Shown here piece after piece: positions 9,166-18,113 of a stretch of DNA of 26,631 nucleotides. Every line of letters begins with the position of its first letter. Position 1 is the first letter of the stretch. The stretch is from the NCBI GenBank assembly GCA_003615045.1, contig ML014334.1:1-26631 (forward strand). Direction: 5' to 3'. The position numbers and the translations under genes were made by a program. A model generated the notes under the pieces. The model ran no database searches. It was not told the origin of the DNA and saw only the letters and a list, made by a program, of their open reading frames with translations. The stretch is from Caulochytrium protostelioides (Eukaryota > Chytridiomycota > Caulochytriomycetes > Caulochytriales > Caulochytriaceae).

Positions 9166-9448
9166 CGGCCGGCGGTCAGCATGCTCGCAGGCGGGTGTAT
9201 CTCCGCCAGCCCGTCTTGGCGGCACCTGAAGGCACACCCCGAACACACTGCGCTCGGATCGCCCCATCGCATGGCTGTTGGCGAGCGATCGGCGCGCCAC
9301 TGAAGCGGATCATCCAAGCTCTTCCGCCCTTAAGCCGCTTTCCGCGGAGGAGATGGTGCGCACCATTGAGTTGCTCGCGGCCGCTGTCGCTCGCCGCAGC
9401 ACGCTGTGTCCCGTGGACCCCAACTCCCTGTCACCTCACCCATTGCTT

Positions 9449-9508
9449 GCATTCAGCCCTGCGATTGCATTCAGCCCTGCGATTAATACGTGATACGTGA
9501 TACTTGAT
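9449..9508 (+). repeat. Stacked tandem repeats directly upstream of SYF2
   Basis: An exact 18-bp tandem duplication GCATTCAGCCCTGCGATT (9449-9466 and 9467-9484) is followed after three bases by three 7-bp units, ACGTGAT, ACGTGAT and ACTTGAT (9488-9508). The last unit ends 50 bp before the SYF2 ATG. The ACGTGA core resembles bHLH/bZIP half-sites. A promoter role is inferred from position. Confidence 0.85.
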
Positions 9509-9558
9509 CGCCTGATCCGCATCGGCCTGACGACAAGCGCCTGGCAGCGAAGGCCAGG

Positions 9559-10554
9559 ATGCCGCCGCCGCCGCCAGAGGCTTGCGTGCCGCACAACGCC
9601 GGCGGCGGCGCTGCTGTCTCTCCCGCTTCTGCTGCCTCTCCCGCTTCGGCGACGGCCGCTTCGGCCATGCCGCCATCAACGGTGCCCCCGTCAGTCCGCG
9701 AACAGCGCATGATAGCACTGCGCACGCGGCTGCAGGCAACGCGCGCGCAGAACCGCGCGGACCTGTACGCGGCGCCCGTCGCTCGCGTCGGCGGCGGCGG
9801 CGCCACCGCGAAAGCCCATGAGCGCGCGGACCGGCTGAGGCGACAGGCGGACGCGCTCGCGCAGCAGCTCGAGGCCGCGCAGCGTCCCGCACAGCCGCAC
9901 GACGCCGTGGATCCGTCGCTCGCCGCCGACCGCTCGCGCTACGTGGCATACTCGATGCTGGACGTGGAGCGGCATGCCACAAAGCAGGCCCTGCGGGCCG
10001 CGCCGACCGTGGTGCTCGGCGGCACCGTGGACCCCGTGACGGACCGCCTCGTGGACGCCGGCGCCGGCGCCGACGCCGTCGACAGCGACACGCTCGCGGC
10101 GCGCACCTACCACCGCGATATAGCTGCGCTGCAGCGCCAGGGCCCTCCCGCGCCGTCCCCGTCCCGGGCCAACCCACGCGATGCGTCAAGGCTGATGACA
10201 GCGACTGGCGCCGCCGCCGTGTCCAAGCCGTCCAAGCCGTCGTCGGCATCGAGGCCACGCGGCGGCCATACCCAGCGCAAGATAACGGACGCAGACGTTT
10301 CGGCCGAGGGTCTCGAGCGCCTTAGCAAGCACGTGGAGCAGAAGCGGGCAAAGCGGCTGGCATTTCGTCGCGGCGCGGGCGCGCCCGGCGTGGCGGCCGA
10401 TGCGGTCGCCGACCCGGACGTCGCCGCGACCACGACTGTCACGTACATCAACGACGCGAACGCGCGATTCAACCGTCAACTCGATCGCTACTACGATGAT
10501 GTGGCCATCACCAAAGAGATGCGGCAGAACTTGGAGCGTGGGACGGCCTTGTAG
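9559..10554 (+). CDS. SYF2: Pre-mRNA-splicing factor SYF2
   Basis: SYF2 is a component of the Prp19/NineTeen-associated spliceosome and acts in the nucleus. Single exon, 331 residues, longer than the human protein (about 240). The C-terminus is diagnostic: TYINDANARFNRQLDRYY followed by TKEMRQNLERGTAL matches the family ending (YINERN..FN...DRYY...IKQNLERGTA). Upstream conserved helices include HERADRLRRQADALAQQL, RYVAYSMLDVERHATKQ (where the family has its SAEDAERWERKK-like helix) and ARTYHRDIAALQRQ. The extra length comes from a Pro/Ala-rich N-terminus (residues 1-45) and low-complexity Gly/Ala-Asp stretches. The ATG is the first in frame and begins MPPPPPEA. The gene converges on the SNF2/STH1 gene, with 507 bp between stops. 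Confidence 0.92.
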   Translation: MPPPPPEACVPHNAGGGAAVSPASAASPASATAASAMPPSTVPPSVREQRMIALRTRLQATRAQNRADLYAAPVARVGGGGATAKAHERADRLRRQADALAQQLEAAQRPAQPHDAVDPSLAADRSRYVAYSMLDVERHATKQALRAAPTVVLGGTVDPVTDRLVDAGAGADAVDSDTLAARTYHRDIAALQRQGPPAPSPSRANPRDASRLMTATGAAAVSKPSKPSSASRPRGGHTQRKITDADVSAEGLERLSKHVEQKRAKRLAFRRGAGAPGVAADAVADPDVAATTTVTYINDANARFNRQLDRYYDDVAITKEMRQNLERGTAL

Positions 10555-11061
10555 CTGCTGCAGCGGACACGCCAGCCAACGCATCGCAATACCGCGTTGC
10601 ATGCCACCTGCGGGATGTCCCAGCTGAATCGCACCCTATGAATATCGGCTCTTTGCCGATTCCACAGCGTTGAGATGTCCATCATGTCGGCGCATGCACC
10701 TCGCCCTCTTCTCCCACAGGCTTAATGGTCTACTATCCATCCGTTTGGACCGATCGTCGTGATTCAGCCGGTTCCAGGCGACCCGGTCGAGCACATGGTG
10801 GGGTACAAAGCGACCTTCTCGACGGTGTGTACCCCACGCTGAGCCATGATGAGCTGATGGTGCCATCGCGATGGCCATCTGACACGCACCCAACCCCCTG
10901 CTTCCTATACCAGGGAGCTGTGGCACCACGCATTCGCCAGTTACCTCATTCCCTCCACTGGCAGGCATACGCAGTATTTAAAATAGACATGGTACTAAGA
11001 CAGAACAGTTTACACAGAATGGTGCCGTGCACGTCAAGCATGCGGCAGCGACAAACACAGT
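10555..11061. other. Convergent 3' spacer (SYF2 / SNF2)
   Basis: 507 bp between the two stop codons. It holds a perfect 10-bp inverted repeat (10798-10837) and small palindromes such as GATGGCCATC near 10870. No gene is supported. Confidence 0.6.
10798..10837. other. Perfect 10-bp inverted repeat
   Basis: GTGGGGTACA (10798-10807) and TGTACCCCAC (10828-10837) are exact reverse complements around a 20-base spacer. Lying between convergent genes, it could fold in the 3' end of either transcript. Confidence 0.85.
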
Positions 11062-11066
11062 TTATT
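11061..11066 (-). terminator. AATAAA poly(A) signal overlapping the SNF2/STH1 stop codon
   Basis: The minus strand reads GAA-TAA-A at the end of the coding region, so the canonical AATAAA hexamer contains the TAA stop. If used, the 3' UTR would be only a few tens of bases. Use is inferred. Confidence 0.4.
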
Positions 11067-14000
11067 CAGCATCGTCGGCCTCGGCCTCGTCGGCGTCGAC
11101 GCGTGGCCGCTTGGCCCCCGTCTCGGCCACCGGCGAAGGCCTGTCGGGCGAGACGGGCTGCGTCTCGATCTCGGTGAGCTTGCGCTTCGGCTGCTGGTGT
11201 TGCTCGGCGTGGCTCAGCGCGACGGGCAGGATGTCGTTGTTCGGATACACCGCTTCGTAGGCCTCGTTGAACGCCGCCTCCATGGCCTCCGCGTCATCAT
11301 AGACGGCCGAACCTTCCTGGTTGTAGGTCTTTGCATTCGAGAACATGAGCTCCATGTCGTTGCGGAACTCGAGCGGCGATGCGTAGTAGGCCCCCGTGAT
11401 ACGCCGACGGATGATGTCCAGCGCGATCGGCTGTCGGATCATCACGTAGTAGTCGGGGTAAAGCGCCTTGCTCGGCAGGGCCTGGAAGAGTTCGGAGCGC
11501 AGCCGCTCATACCCTTCGCCCGTGTCTACCAGGTTGCTCACCGCGTCAAAGCACTTCAGCGCGCAGTGGTTGAAGGCTTCGCGTTGCACCGGCGTCAGCG
11601 GGTCCGGACCGTCGGCTTCATACTTGATGCTCGACGCCGTGCGGCCGCGGCCGCGAGCGCGCTTCGCGGCGCCGCCAGGGACCGAGCTCGACGGGGTGCC
11701 GCTCTCATCACCACCAGCACTCGTGCCGCGGGCAGCACGGCCACGGCGGCCCGCGGGCGTAGGCGACCGCGTGCCGTCGAGCGGCACCCCACTCGCCGAG
11801 AGCTGGATGCGCGGACGCTTCAGTGCCGCCACGCTCACGCCCGGGTCGGCGCCGTCGGCTGCCATGCCGTCCGTGCCCGAAGCAGCGACCGCGTCAGGCG
11901 CCGCCGCTGCCACGCCCTTGCGACGGGCGGTGGCGGCGCCGCGGCGCTTCGACGGCGCGGGCGCCGCATCGCTGTCATCGGGATCCATGGCGGCCGCACG
12001 GCCGCGACGCGACCGACCCGTGGCCGGGGAGCCCATGGGCGATGCGTTGGCGGACGTAGCACGCTCATCGTCGTCACCATCGTCGTCGTCGTCCTCATCG
12101 CCGTTGGCGTTGTTGGCGTTGGCGTCCTCGTCCTCGTCCTCCTCATCCTGCGTCGAATCGCGGGCCGACGGCAGGCTCTGACGGGCCAGGCGCCGGGCCT
12201 TCTTTTCGTCGCGCCGCGCGCGACGATCGTGCTTGCGCTCAATAAAGCCGTCAAGATCGCCCTCGTCGAGCGCTTGGAGCCACTGGTCTTCGTTTAGGCC
12301 GTCGTCGTAGTAGACGCGGGCGCGCGCACGAGACCCCCGACCAAGATCAACGGTCTGACTCTGCTCGGCGAGCTTGGCCGCCCGCTCGGCTTCTTGCGGA
12401 TCCACGAGGAAGATGTCCGGAAGCTCGTTGTCCTGGATGAGACGCGGGCGCAGGGGGCCGGTATGCCCGGCGGCGCGCCAGGCCTGGAGATCGGCTTCCT
12501 CGCGCTCCTTGTCCATGCGCTCAAAGATTTGCCGCTCTTCCTCAGACCGCGCGAGCATCTCGTTGATTTCGTCGAGCTTGGTATCGCCCTCGTCCTGGGT
12601 CGCGTTGTCTTCGCCCGGTGCTTTGGCCTCGTCTTCCTCGTCTTCCTCGTCCTCGCCGCCAAACAGCGCGCGCAGCAGCTCTTCGCGCTCCTTTTCGGAG
12701 GTCTTGTTGTCGAATTTTCCAGCTTGGATGACCTTACCGTCGATGTCCAGCTTGTAGTTGGCACGGGCCAGGATCTGCTCCTCGACGGACTTCACCGTAA
12801 TGAGACGGAAGATGCGGACTTCTTTGGTCTGGCCGATACGGTGCGCACGGTCCTGGGCCTGCAAGTCCTGGTGTGGATTCCAATCACTGTCGAAGATAAT
12901 GACGGTATCCGCAGTTTGCAAGTTCAAGCCCAAGCCACCGGAGCGCGTCGACAGCAAGAAGACAAAGTAAGGCGAGTTCTTGTCGTTGAAGTCGACGAGC
13001 ATGCGCCCACGGTCGTCGTGCTTGGTGGACCCGTCGAGACGCATGTAATGATAGCCCTTGTAGCGCATGAAGTCTTCCATGATGTCCATGATCTGAGTCA
13101 TCTGGAAGAACATGAGCACACGATGGCCCGTGGCCTTGAGCTTGGGCAGGATGTGATCCAGCAGCTCGAATTTGCCCGCCGTACGCCACAGGTTCTCGTC
13201 GTTCGCGCGGTTCGGACTGACGGCGTTCTCGACTTCCTCAAAGACATAGGGATGGTTGCAGATCTTGCGGAACTGCATGACCAGGTTGTTGAGGGCCTTG
13301 CGGCGCGACGCCGGTTGGCCCGCCACACCAGCGATGTCGAAGCCGGACTTGCGGTGTTTGATCTGCTCGTACAGCCGCTTCTGCAGCTGCGACATGCGCA
13401 CGTGGACCACCGTCTCGACCTTGTCGGGTAGCTCGGACTCGACGTCCTTTTTTAGGCGGCGCAGCAGGAAGGGGCGCAGCACCTTATGCAGACGGCGGAT
13501 AATGAGCAGTGACTCTTCTTCGTTCAGCTCGATGCGCTCCTGACCCGACTCGCGGGCGAACGGCGAGTTGAACCAGTCATCGAAGGTTTTGACCGAATTG
13601 AAGATCTTGGGCAGGATAAAGTTGAGCAACGCCCACAGTTCAGGCAGGTTGTTCTGCAGTGGAGTACCCGTCAAGATCAAGCGGTAGCGCATATGATAGT
13701 ACTGCTGCAAAATCACGGAAAGCTTGCTCTGCGCGTTCTTCAAGCGGTGCCCTTCGTCCATGATCATGTAGACCCACTTCGTCTTGCACAGGATCGGGCG
13801 GTCGAGGATAATGTAGTCGTACGTCGTCAGCAGGACCTGGAAATTGCCCGCGCGGATCTCGGGATGCATTGCTTTGCGCTCCTTGGGCCCGCCCTTGTAG
13901 CAGATCATGTTCACCGACGGCGCCCACTTTTCGAACTCAGATTTCCAGTTCGTGATCGTCGACAGCGGCACGATCACCAGATACGGGCCGTTCTGCTTTT

Positions 14001-16406
14001 TGGTCTCGATAAGGAAGGTCACGAGACTGATGGTCTGGATCGTCTTGCCGAGACCCATCTCGTCGGCGAGAATGCCGTTGATGCGGTTATTGTACAGACT
14101 CGCCATCCACTGGAGGCCCTTCATCTGATACTCTTTGAGCTTGCCGCCTACGAGGATATCGGGCTGCTTCGTGATGACCTCGTGGATGCGGTGGACCTCG
14201 CCGTAGTAGTCGCTGGGCCCGGCCTCGGCGGCCGCCGCCGCGTCGTCGGTCTCGTCCACGTGCGCCGTCATGGTCACATCGGCGCCGCCGATGTCCTGCT
14301 TCTGCAGCGAGACGGCGTTCTGTAAGCCTTCCAGATATTGGTTGGTCTGCTCGAGCAGATGCGTGATACGCGTGTCCTTCGTCTTGTCGATCAGCTTCAT
14401 GTACGCTTCCTCGTCGTTTTCCTTCAGCGCGCGCAGACGCTCCTGCGAAACGCGTGCCAACCGCTTCTGCTCTTCCTTCTCGATGAAGGTGTGCAGCTTG
14501 CTGACGGCGGCGGCGGCCTTAGACTGCTTGGCGCGGTAGTCTTTGGCCAGAAAGGTGACCTCGCGAGTTTGGTTGACGATGGACGCGAGGAACTGCGCGT
14601 GGCGCTCGGCTTCCTTGGCCGCCCGCTCCTGCGTCTGCTGCATCTCGGCCCGCTCGGTCTGCCGGGCGTCGCGCAGCAGCTGCTTTTTGACCCGGCGGTA
14701 TTGCGACCGGTCGATCGCCGTCTCGATGGTGGTCGTCGGGTACGTCGTCGACGTCGCATAGATCTGCACGACCGCGTTGCGCAGAATCCGTTGTTTCTCC
14801 GCGAGCCGCAGCGATTTGAGTTCGATCAAGGCGCGCGTCTTGGCCATCGACTTCTCATCGCTCAGCGTGAGCGGCAGCTTTTCCAGCTCCTGGCGACGAT
14901 ATGTCATGCGGTTGTGGATAATGCGCTCGCGCTGGTGCATCAACGCAAAGAGATCGATGCCCGTCGGCATCGCCGCGGGCACAATGTGGCGCTTGAATTC
15001 GCCATGCAGGCGCATCGGCGGTTCGATGTGGTCCCACGGCACGACCGAGACCGAGGACGCGGCCGTGATATCCGCGATCGTCTGCACACCCGCCTCGACG
15101 CGCTTGGCGGCCGCCACGATGGCCTGCGCCACCACCGGCGTTTTGCTCGGCGGCGGCGCCGCCGCCGGCGGGAGCGGCAGGGTCGGTGCCGGCGCCCCCG
15201 GAGCGACACCAACGGCGGCGGCGGCGGCTACGGACGCCGTCGGCGGCGGTGCCGTCAGGGCGGCTACATCAAAGAGCAGCGACTGGACGTGGCCAGGGAT
15301 CGGCCGATTCGAGGACAGCAATTTGTAGCACAAGATCTGGGTGCGCAGCGACGAGAGCTGGTCCGTCGAGAAGGTAGACTCGTTGACGAGCGGCGTCGGC
15401 GTCGGCGCCGCGACGGGTTGCGCTGGCGGCACCGGCGGCGCCGACGAGGCGACCGCAGAGGATGCTTTGGCCGCGACCGCCGCTTTGGAGGCAGCCTCCT
15501 GGGAGCGCTGATGGGTCGGCGATACAACCGTCGGCGTCGGCGGCTGGCGGCCCTGTGCCTGAGCTTGGGCTTGCGCCTGAGCTTGAGCCTGGGCGTGGGC
15601 CTGCAGCTGCGCGGCCCGAGCGCGCTCCCGCTCGCGCTCATTATACTGGCGCAGGAACTGGATCATGCGGGCGTAGTCTGCGTTGTTCTCTTCCGTGGCG
15701 CCTTGTGCCCGCATCTGGTGGGCAATCTATACATACACAGGCCAATCGATCCATGGCAACATACAGCAGCAGCAGCAGCAGGTGAGTCCACGACCTGTTT
15801 CCAAAATTGCTTTCCTCAGCGACTGAGAGGGGACCATACGGCTGCATGGCACGGCCCTAGCTCGAGGCAACAATGACTTACTTGAATGATGCGGCGGATA
15901 TGATCCTGGCCCGTGAGCTGGCTCTCCGAGGAGGGCGGCTGCGCCGCGTTGGCCGGGTTGCCCGCGGGCGCCGGCACGGGCGCCGGAGCCATCGGCGGCT
16001 GCGCCGCGACCATTCCGGGGCCCATCGCGCCCGTGTGGCCCATGAGATGCGGCGGCGGCGCGCCGGGCATCATGGCGCCCACCGGCAATCCCGCCGGCAT
16101 CATGCCAGGCATCGCGCCCATGGCGCCTGGCATCCCAGCGGGCATCGCACCAGGCATCCCGCCCGGCATGGCACCCGGCATGGCACCCGGCATGGCGCCA
16201 GGCATCCCGCCAGGCATCCCGCCAGGCATCATACTCGGCATGCCAGCCGGCATCCCGCCGGGAACGACCATACCGGGCATCATGCCCGGCATCATGGGGT
16301 ATCCGGGGGGCGGGATCATGCCCGGGGCTGGCGTCGGCGTCGCGCCGCCGCCGGGGGCGCCATTCATGGGCGGCATGGCGGCCGCAGGCGGTTGGTGCTG
16401 GCTCAT
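11062..16406 (-). CDS. SNF2: SNF2/STH1-type ATPase of a SWI/SNF-RSC chromatin remodeller
   Basis: The nuclear catalytic subunit that uses ATP to slide or eject nucleosomes. Exon 1 is 16406-15882 and exon 2 is 15714-11062, joined in phase 0 ([15 protein letters not shown]), giving 1725 residues. Order: a Met-Pro-Gly-rich repeat region (about 30-145), an Ala-Gln repeat, a QLQ domain (about 290-315, [18 protein letters not shown]), an HSA domain (about 430-490), helicase motif I DEMGLGKT (about 725), motif II DEGH (about 827), [34 protein letters not shown], an SnAC segment (about 1220-1280), acidic runs, Arg-Gly-Arg AT-hook-like clusters and a C-terminal bromodomain (about 1580-1660) with [12 protein letters not shown] and [13 protein letters not shown], SnAC and bromodomain exclude ISWI and CHD. 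SNF2 and STH1 cannot be told apart here. An AATAAA (11066-11061) overlaps the TAA stop. Confidence 0.96.
15715..15881 (-). other. Intron of the SNF2/STH1 gene
   Basis: 167 bp, phase 0, with a GTAAGT donor and a CCCACCAG acceptor. It contains six CAG triplets as read on the plus strand (15764-15781). Confidence 0.9.
16095..16300 (-). repeat. Degenerate 12-bp repeat coding for Met-Pro-Gly tetrapeptides
   Basis: In the plus orientation the unit is roughly GGCATSSCRCCM, with identical neighbouring copies near 16166-16198. It encodes runs of MPGG, MPGA and MPAG in the N-terminus of the remodeller. It is likely disordered and prone to length change. Confidence 0.8.
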
Positions 16407-16445
16407 CGCCTTAGCACCGAACCGATGGGCAACGACGCCGGCGGC

Positions 16446-16447
<2 letters not shown>

Positions 16448-16484
<37 letters not shown>

Positions 16485-16506
16485 GGCGGCGGCGGCGGCG
16501 GCGGCG
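16448..16506. repeat. (CAG)12 followed by (GGC)n microsatellite
   Basis: Twelve perfect CAG triplets (16448-16483, plus strand) are followed by about seven GGC triplets. In the SNF2/STH1 transcript this becomes GCC repeats then CUG repeats, ending 42 bases before the ATG. The frame through the repeat is in phase with the ATG and open, reading poly-alanine. Confidence 0.9.
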
Positions 16507-16730
16507 GTTGGGGCAGCGGCCGGCGCGGGTCCGGAAGATCTCAGCTGGAACCGAGCGTGTCGCGGCCGCAACGGCGGTGGCAGCGTCTAGAAAGGACGTG
16601 CCGGCGGCCGGCAGCGGCGCGGCGGCGTCCGCGTCCCTGGCGGTCGTGGGCAAGGAAGGCGCTGCCGCGAGCGCGTGGAACACGTGGCACCGACTCGCGC
16701 GTCGGTGGTCGATGGCGGGAGACGGCAGCG

Positions 16731-16753
16731 AGAGAAAAAAAAAGAAAACAAAG
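16731..16753 (-). promoter_or_regulatory. CT-rich tract upstream of SNF2/STH1
   Basis: On the minus strand this is an almost pure pyrimidine run with nine consecutive T, about 325-347 bp upstream of the ATG. Such tracts are common nucleosome-poor promoter elements in fungi. Function is inferred. Confidence 0.4.
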
Positions 16754-18113
16754 GGCGGAGAGCGCCGCCGGTGGACGGGTTCGTATGGCAACAGGCGAAG
16801 GCGCGCATCGGTCTCTGGCAGCGTCCCAGCGGCAGCGGCGCGCGTCGCGGCCCCGTGTCGCACACGCGTCGCGGCATCGCGCGAGCGCTGGCAATGGCGT
16901 GCAGGTGGCGCGGTGGTCATACGCGTATATGACATGTCCATCCCCCATCCGCCACCCGATGCGGCGTCCGCTCGAGCCGGCGCAGGGGTTGGCGGTCGTG
17001 ACGGTCCGATGCCGCCGCCGCCGCCGTCAGCGTCCACCACGTGCCCGCGCCGCCTCGAGTCCAGGTGGGTCTTGCTCGACCGCGCATGCAGGCCGACCCC
17101 GCCCGCGGCCGCCGCCCACTACCGCTTCGACGCGCCCCAAGCAAAGGGCGGCCACCGCCGGGCCACCGCGTGTGGCTTGGCATGGTGCCGCCCCCCACGA
17201 GCGGCATCGGCTCTCGCGCCAGCACGCACCGGCATCCCGACGCGGATCCCGCTCGAGCGACGCCTGAGAAACAGAGAGCATGTGAGGCGATGAGCCACTG
17301 TCGCATGGACGGGTATACTGCAATCAATGTGAACCCTGCTATCTGCTGAGAGCTTGATGCTGTGAGGTGAGCCGACAGGCTGGTCTTCAGAGTGGGCAGG
17401 TGAGCGGGGTCTCCCTGGTATTGCCCGTGATCCCCGTCGTTCAGAGCGCATGATCGGGCATCGACGACGGCATGGCATCGACTTGGCCTTCCTGTGATGC
17501 TGCCGCTGCGATGGATGCCACGAGCCTGCGTTGGCTATGGATGAATGTTGCCCGATGAGACTGCTCTCTGCTGATGGGCAGCATCGGTCTTGGCATGAGC
17601 GGGTGTTCTTCGGTATCCGCAGACCCTTTCCACGGGAAGATCAACACAACGCTTGGATGTCCGGCTGCGATGGCGGAAGGTCGCACAAAGAAATACAGCG
17701 CCATCGCGCGGCAAGCCGCCGCGCCACCACGGATCGGCTAGAAAGAAAGGGGACCAGCTCGAAAGCCTGATGTCTCGGCTACCTCGCGCCCGGCCCAGCG
17801 CCACACCGTGCAAGCGGGGTCTTCGCGGCACCAAATGCTTGCGAACGGGCCTACATGAGGACTATCCATTGAGCCTCACGCCAACCCTAGAACAGGTACG
17901 GAAATGGGATCGGCATCATCATAAACCACACTAAATGCCCGTTCATGGCCCGTCCCTTACTTCTAGAGACCGACCATCGTTCAAGGCGAATCCCTTCGCT
18001 TCTGCTGCGTTAACTCCGCTCGTGGATTCCTGCGAGACGAGCAACCTGTCTGTCACGACGCGCCGCGCCGCGTCTTGGCAGCGTTTCTATCGCCGGCTTC
18101 CAGTGCGTCCATC

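Larger units (their letters stand above)
8792..9558. other. GRS1-SYF2 spacer with repeats and hairpins
   Basis: About 770 bp between two plus-strand genes. It holds a 15-bp triplication (8821-8865), a 16-bp-stem hairpin (9061-9098), a second hairpin (9141-9165) and stacked tandem repeats (9449-9508) just upstream of SYF2. These are listed separately. Open frames here are short and unlike any family I know. Confidence 0.6.
16407..18113. promoter_or_regulatory. Divergent promoter region (SNF2/STH1 and DEAD-box helicase)
   Basis: About 1.7 kb between two divergent starts. It holds the CAG/GGC microsatellite, CACGTG E-boxes at 16681-16686 and 17038-17043, and an A-rich purine tract at 16731-16753 that is a CT-rich tract in the SNF2/STH1 sense. 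Candidate 3' splice sites such as CCTTTCTAG near 16590 (minus) allow a 5'-UTR intron. Open frames here are Arg/Ala/Pro-rich with no family motif. Confidence 0.5.

Noticed and set aside
10846-10882. ATGATGA and CTGA as box C/D of a snoRNA
   Set aside because: The boxes are under 30 bases apart and there is no terminal stem.
14338-15876. 512-codon open frame on the plus strand opposite SNF2/STH1 (also 11197-12297 and 12394-13431)
   Set aside because: Long antisense frames are expected opposite GC-rich coding sequence. The products are Arg/Val/Leu-rich with no family motif, and the minus strand carries a complete remodeller.
16508-17293. 261-codon plus-strand frame and a 209-codon minus frame (16411-17040) in the SNF2/STH1 upstream region
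   Set aside because: The plus frame begins at a non-ATG codon; the minus frame includes a poly-Cys run from the CTG microsatellite and poly-Phe from the CT tract. Both look like non-coding leader sequence.
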